Source: Acanthochromis polyacanthus (lineage: Eukaryota > Chordata > Actinopteri > Pomacentridae). Taken from it: 64,000 nt of DNA. The DNA is taken from positions 22,889,847 to 22,953,846 of the forward strand of contig NC_067135.1 in NCBI RefSeq assembly GCF_021347895.1. The letters are read 5' to 3'. The stretch's first letter is position 1, and the number at the start of each line of letters is the position of its first letter. The notes beneath the pieces are model-generated. The model was not told where the DNA came from and did no database searches. It saw only the letters and a list, made by a program, of their open reading frames with translations. This document shows, in pieces, positions 59,190 through 64,000 of the stretch. The translations under genes were made by a program, and so were the position numbers.

Positions 59190-59840
59190 AAAGCTGCAAG
59201 CAGCGTTGATCGGGTCCTCCTACCCTTGCCGGTCAGTGAAACCAAGAATGTCCACCAAGTGACGCTGTGACTGAGAGAGTATTTCAGCGAGCCTCTGATC
59301 AAATATGTAAAGTTTCAGGCAGATTGGAGCATGTGCAGGCTAGTTAGACAGCACTTCCTGTTTCATGGCGAAGTGTCAAAATTCCGCCAGCTGCCATTTC
59401 CACACCCTCAGTCTTGTGTGGAGCATTTTGACAATTTTTGATCACAACGGCCGGTTGTACATCCTGGTCAAATTTGAGGTTTCTTGGCGTTACCCCCTCT
59501 GAGTTTCTAGCTTTTGAAAACGTCCTAAAATGTCCAAAATTGTCCAAAATAAGACACATAATTCAAAATGGTCGACTTCCTGTTGTATTTTGAGCATGGG
59601 TGTCAATTACATTTTTGTGCGTCTTGAAGAGTCACATATGCCTACCAAATTTCATTAGTCTAAGTGATGTACTGGCTGAATAATATTTGAAATTTTCCAG
59701 GGGACGCAATTGAGGAATTTTCGTACACGTGTACAGTTTACCTAAATTATCAAATTTTTCGCCAGTCCTGATGTGTGTGCACATTTTCACGTGTTTGAGT
59801 ACTTTTAGACCTTCAAAAAGCGTTGGAAGGCGGTGAAGAA
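59190..59840 (+). repeat. Dispersed repeat (aaagctgcaagcagcgttga type)
   Basis: Begins aagctgcaagcagcgttgat cgggtcctcctaccc and contains cacttcctgtttcatggcga, ttgtacatcctggtcaaatt tgagg and ttggcgttaccccctctgag. These blocks belong to a repeat I recognise as abundant in teleost intergenic DNA. No coding content; family name not known to me. Confidence 0.6.
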
Positions 59841-60718
59841 GAGGTAAATCCAGTATTTAAAGGGTAACACAGCAGGTTGTGTACCTATAAATAAACCTAT
59901 ATGGAATTCTCAGAATGCCTGTCAACTTCCATCTCAGCTACAGTCCATCTGGAGTCTGAAACCTGGAAAGACTTACGAGGATTTACTTGCATGTCAGAGG
60001 TCGAGACAGTTATTTGAGGCGTGCACCAATTAAATAGTTCCCCGCAGCCAGAAGGACTGAAGACTGCACCAACAGCACATCCAAACTGCATTTATTGCTT
60101 CCAGATGAAGCCATCGTCCACGTCTGATCATTCTGTTCATTCTGTTACAGAGATGTTTACATCGATGCTCATGTTCTTTTACGATGTGCACTGGGAGCTG
60201 TATGACTTAACGGCTCTATAGCTGGGTGTCTTCTGTCTTTTCATGTTAGATGTTTGCATGTCTTAACTGCAATACGTTATTTTTGCCTCCCGTTATTCGA
60301 AGTTCAGACCCTCTTAATCAATCACACATGGATTGTTTGTGGACTGTCTTCACACACATCATCTCTCACACAGGATAAAGGTTTCAACAATTTAATAGAA
60401 TTAGAAAATAAGTCTTTACCTCTTCACCTATCTATACCTATCTTGTGTATTTATCATTAATTAAATATAAAAGCAACAGGCAAAAAAAGGTGGAAATAAC
60501 CTGGCTGAAGTGAGCAGTTTGCAGGATTTAGTTGCAGCAAAGCAGAAGACGTTTTGGCCTGTGGGTGACTTTTGTTGTCTTTTTAGAAAGCTTTTGTTAG
60601 TGAGCAAACTCAAATAACTTGAATGCATCATTATTCGTGGACCCGTTGAGGTGTAAGTGTTCTCTGATAAAGGTAAAACACAATGACTCCAAGCTTGATC
60701 CTGCTAGAAAGTTTAGTA
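59841..60718. other. No gene recognised
   Basis: Non-coding sequence up to the Tc1 insertion. A 64-codon minus-strand frame at 59897-60091 has no recognisable domain and does not resemble a TRAIL N-terminus. Confidence 0.4.
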
Positions 60719-60930
60719 CACACGTGGACAAAATTGTTGGTACCCCTCAGTTAAAGAAGGAAAAACCCACAATTCTCACTGAAATCACTTGAAACTCACA
60801 AAAGTAACAATAAATAAAATTTATTGAAAATTAAATAATCAAAAACAGCCATTACTTTTGAATTGTTGATTAACATAATTATTTAAAAAAACAAACTAAT
60901 GAAACAGGCCTGGACAAAAATGATGGTACC
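60719..60930 (+). repeat. Tc1 left terminal inverted repeat with two direct repeats
   Basis: Pairs with 62140-62354. Outer binding repeat at 60724-60745, inner at 60910-60931, about 165 bp apart. Confidence 0.93.
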
Positions 60931-60996
60931 TCTATAAAAGATTGAAAACTATTTGACCAGAGTGACATGATTAACTCAGGTGTGTCATTTAATTGA

Positions 60997-62133
<1,137 letters not shown>

Positions 62134-62139
62134 GTTATG

Positions 62140-62354
62140 GGTACCATCATTTTTGTCCAGCCCTATTTCATTAGTTTGTTTTTTTTTAAATAATTATGTT
62201 AATCAACAATTCAAAAGTGATGGCTGATTTTGATTATTTAATTTTCAATAAATTTTTATTTATTGTTACTTTTGTGAGTTTCAAGTGATTTCAGTGAGAA
62301 TTGTGGGTTTTTCCTTCTTTAACTGAGGGGTACCAACAATTTTGTCCACGTGTG
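62140..62354 (-). repeat. Tc1 right terminal inverted repeat with two direct repeats
   Basis: Pairs with 60719-60930. Inner repeat at 62139-62160, outer at 62328-62349. An AATAAA-like ttcaataaatt within it (about 62246-62256) could also serve as a poly(A) signal for the transposase mRNA. Confidence 0.93.
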
Positions 62355-62356
62355 TA

Positions 62357-62456
62357 TTTATCATTAATTTAATGTTATCTTCATTAAAAAAAAATGCTTT
62401 TCTTTCAAAAACAAGGACATTTCTAAGTGACCCCAAACTGTTGAATGATAGTGTAG
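62357..62456 (-). mobile_element. Truncated copy of the 0.36-kb MITE
   Basis: Read on the minus strand, cactatcattcaacagtttg gggtcacttagaaatgtcct ... atgaagataacattaaa matches the first ~105 bp of 38270-38626 in opposite orientation. The remainder is absent from both sides of the Tc1 element, so the copy was already truncated or was deleted. Confidence 0.75.
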
Positions 62457-64000
62457 ATTCACCTCGGACAGTTCCATCTGCTCAAACGTCACTAGTAGTC
62501 TTATTTTCTGCCGCAATTCCAAATTAATAATTTCCATCTTATACAACAGTGTACCGTCTAGCCATTACATTTATATCAGTTAGCTTCAGTGTTGCTTTTA
62601 TATGTATTATAGTCAAGTAAAATAGTATTTTAAGTATTTTTTGTGCAGTTTGAATCCTTAATTTGTAGTTTATGCGAATAAAGTCACACCATGAATACCA
62701 ACACATGATCTTAACCCTATTATTCACACCTGTTAGATCACTTTAATTTATCTTTTATTTCCTAAAAGCCAGCTGTTGTGTTAAATGTGCTCAATAGACA
62801 TGTTACCTTAACTGTTATATCATGTTGTATTGCATGTTGCAAGTCCTATTTACCACTTATCTTCACAACTAAAATTTTTTGTACTCATATCAATACAAAT
62901 TTTAAAATGTCTGTTTTGGGTGCACAAACTCCATAAATCTGCAGTGTCTTTGCCTTTGTGAAGCATGCATTTTAAAATCCAGACATGCAAAAACAAATAA
63001 GACCAAACTCAGAAGTTGGTGGAATAAAACTCGCGGCACCAAAAATCACAAGTTGGTGGGAAAACCAGAGAGCAAAAGATGATGGACAATTATGGGAAAT
63101 GAGAGACGAAGAGGAATGAGGTTTAAAAAAAAAGTTGGGAAAACAGAGGAGAGTCAGAGTGGACAAGTATGGAAAAGAACTGAAAGAGGGGATTGAGAGA
63201 AGAAGAGTGAAAGAGGGACAAGTATGCACATGAAGGAGCGTTTCTTCTGCAGATTAGCGGTAGCTGCAACCCAATACTTTAATATGCTGCTCGACCCCGG
63301 CAGGCCTGGACTGGCTGTGTGTGCGTTTCAGTGTGTATCTGCTGAGCTACAGTGACAAACTCTTATCGGCCCTAATCTGCTCTAAGAGGCTGCTCATTCC
63401 TCACCGTCTGCGCTGTCCAGTTTTGGTGTGCGTGCAAATGTGATTTCTGTGACGAAGAAAAAACGGGCGAACACGAGTGCACCAAAGATGGAGATGAAAT
63501 GCCTGCATGTTTGTGCGGTTAGCGGCTAATGCTAGCTGGTTCAGAGGTTAATGTGTGACTTGAGTGTTGTTTGAAGTGAGTTTGTTGGTTCAGATTCGCT
63601 GGGCTTCTTAGAAAGGCTGAGTCAAAGGAAGCAGTTATCCGATATTCTAAGAAACCACAATTTAAAATTTCACAGGTGGAGGTTCTGATGGGTTCCTTGC
63701 ATACTTGTCTTAATTTAAGACAGACATCTCTGTGTAGGCAGCTGTTTCCTTTTACACAACCTCTTTCCTGTCCTACACCTCCTTTGAGCCATGCCTGAAA
63801 TTCTCCTTCAATAGTGTAAATCTCAACAGAAAATCTGACCTCAGAAAAGCACGTCTGTGTCGATAGTTGGTTGTGTTTAATTAAGGAAACACTGTCTGCT
63901 TTGGCATTAAGACAGGGTTCCAGCGAACCGAATCATTGGACATCATTGGCCCTTCAAATGATGAAATGATTGTTATCGTCACACATCTTTCCCATACATG
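62457..64000. other. No gene recognised
   Basis: Non-coding. 63060-63230 is purine-rich on the + strand (agagagcaaaag ... gaagaagagtgaaagaggga). No transposon ends or exons recognised. Confidence 0.4.

Noticed and set aside
58121..60091. Minus-strand frames as the missing transmembrane exon of tnfsf10
   Set aside because: None has a hydrophobic anchor followed by the Cys-Trp stalk segment expected upstream of the short exon at 53707-53743.

Overview
The window is vertebrate nuclear DNA, almost certainly from a percomorph-type teleost fish. It is AT-rich, its two recognisable genes are intron-split with GT/AG junctions, and it is packed with fish-type transposons: Tc1, hAT, PIF/Harbinger, L2- and RTE-like LINEs, tRNA-derived SINEs and MITEs. 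Operons, ribosome-binding sites, CRISPR arrays and other prokaryotic features do not apply and none were seen.

Layout. (1) 1-7493: intronic or flanking DNA with two decayed Tc1-like copies and old dispersed repeats. It ends in the last coding exon of a CLC-3/4/5-type chloride/proton exchanger on the + strand (7494-7584, probably clcn5) and its 3' UTR. (2) About 8.0-47.4 kb: a 40-kb gene-poor stretch between two convergent genes, built largely of transposons. Several have boundaries I could fix from target-site duplications: a 583-bp element carrying a RecQ-helicase fragment (10062-10644), a Harbinger copy (10676-12204), a short hAT with half a BED finger (26394-27034), an nmrk2 retrocopy split by another repeat (27540-28415), a hAT containing a SINE (31046-32095), a Tc1-type element containing a hAT (33297-34194), and two copies of a 0.36-kb MITE. 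A 670-690-bp imperfect inverted repeat spans 34339-37001. One cysteine-rich phase-1/phase-1 open segment (19735-19848) could be an exon of an unrecognised gene. (3) 47.4-53.8 kb: five 3' coding exons of a TRAIL-type TNF ligand (tnfsf10 family) on the minus strand, with its zinc-site cysteine; the first exons (cytoplasmic tail, membrane anchor) were not found. An (AC)56 microsatellite lies in one intron. (4) 54-64 kb: a decayed Tc1, a decayed non-LTR reverse transcriptase, further dispersed repeats, and a structurally complete Tc1 element (60719-62354) with an intact DD34E transposase.

The two genes are unrelated in function: an endosomal ion exchanger and a death-receptor ligand. I found no novel multi-gene system. 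The interest lies in the insertion chronology that nested target-site duplications record, in the well-preserved Tc1, and in the helicase-bearing element with a 9-bp target duplication.
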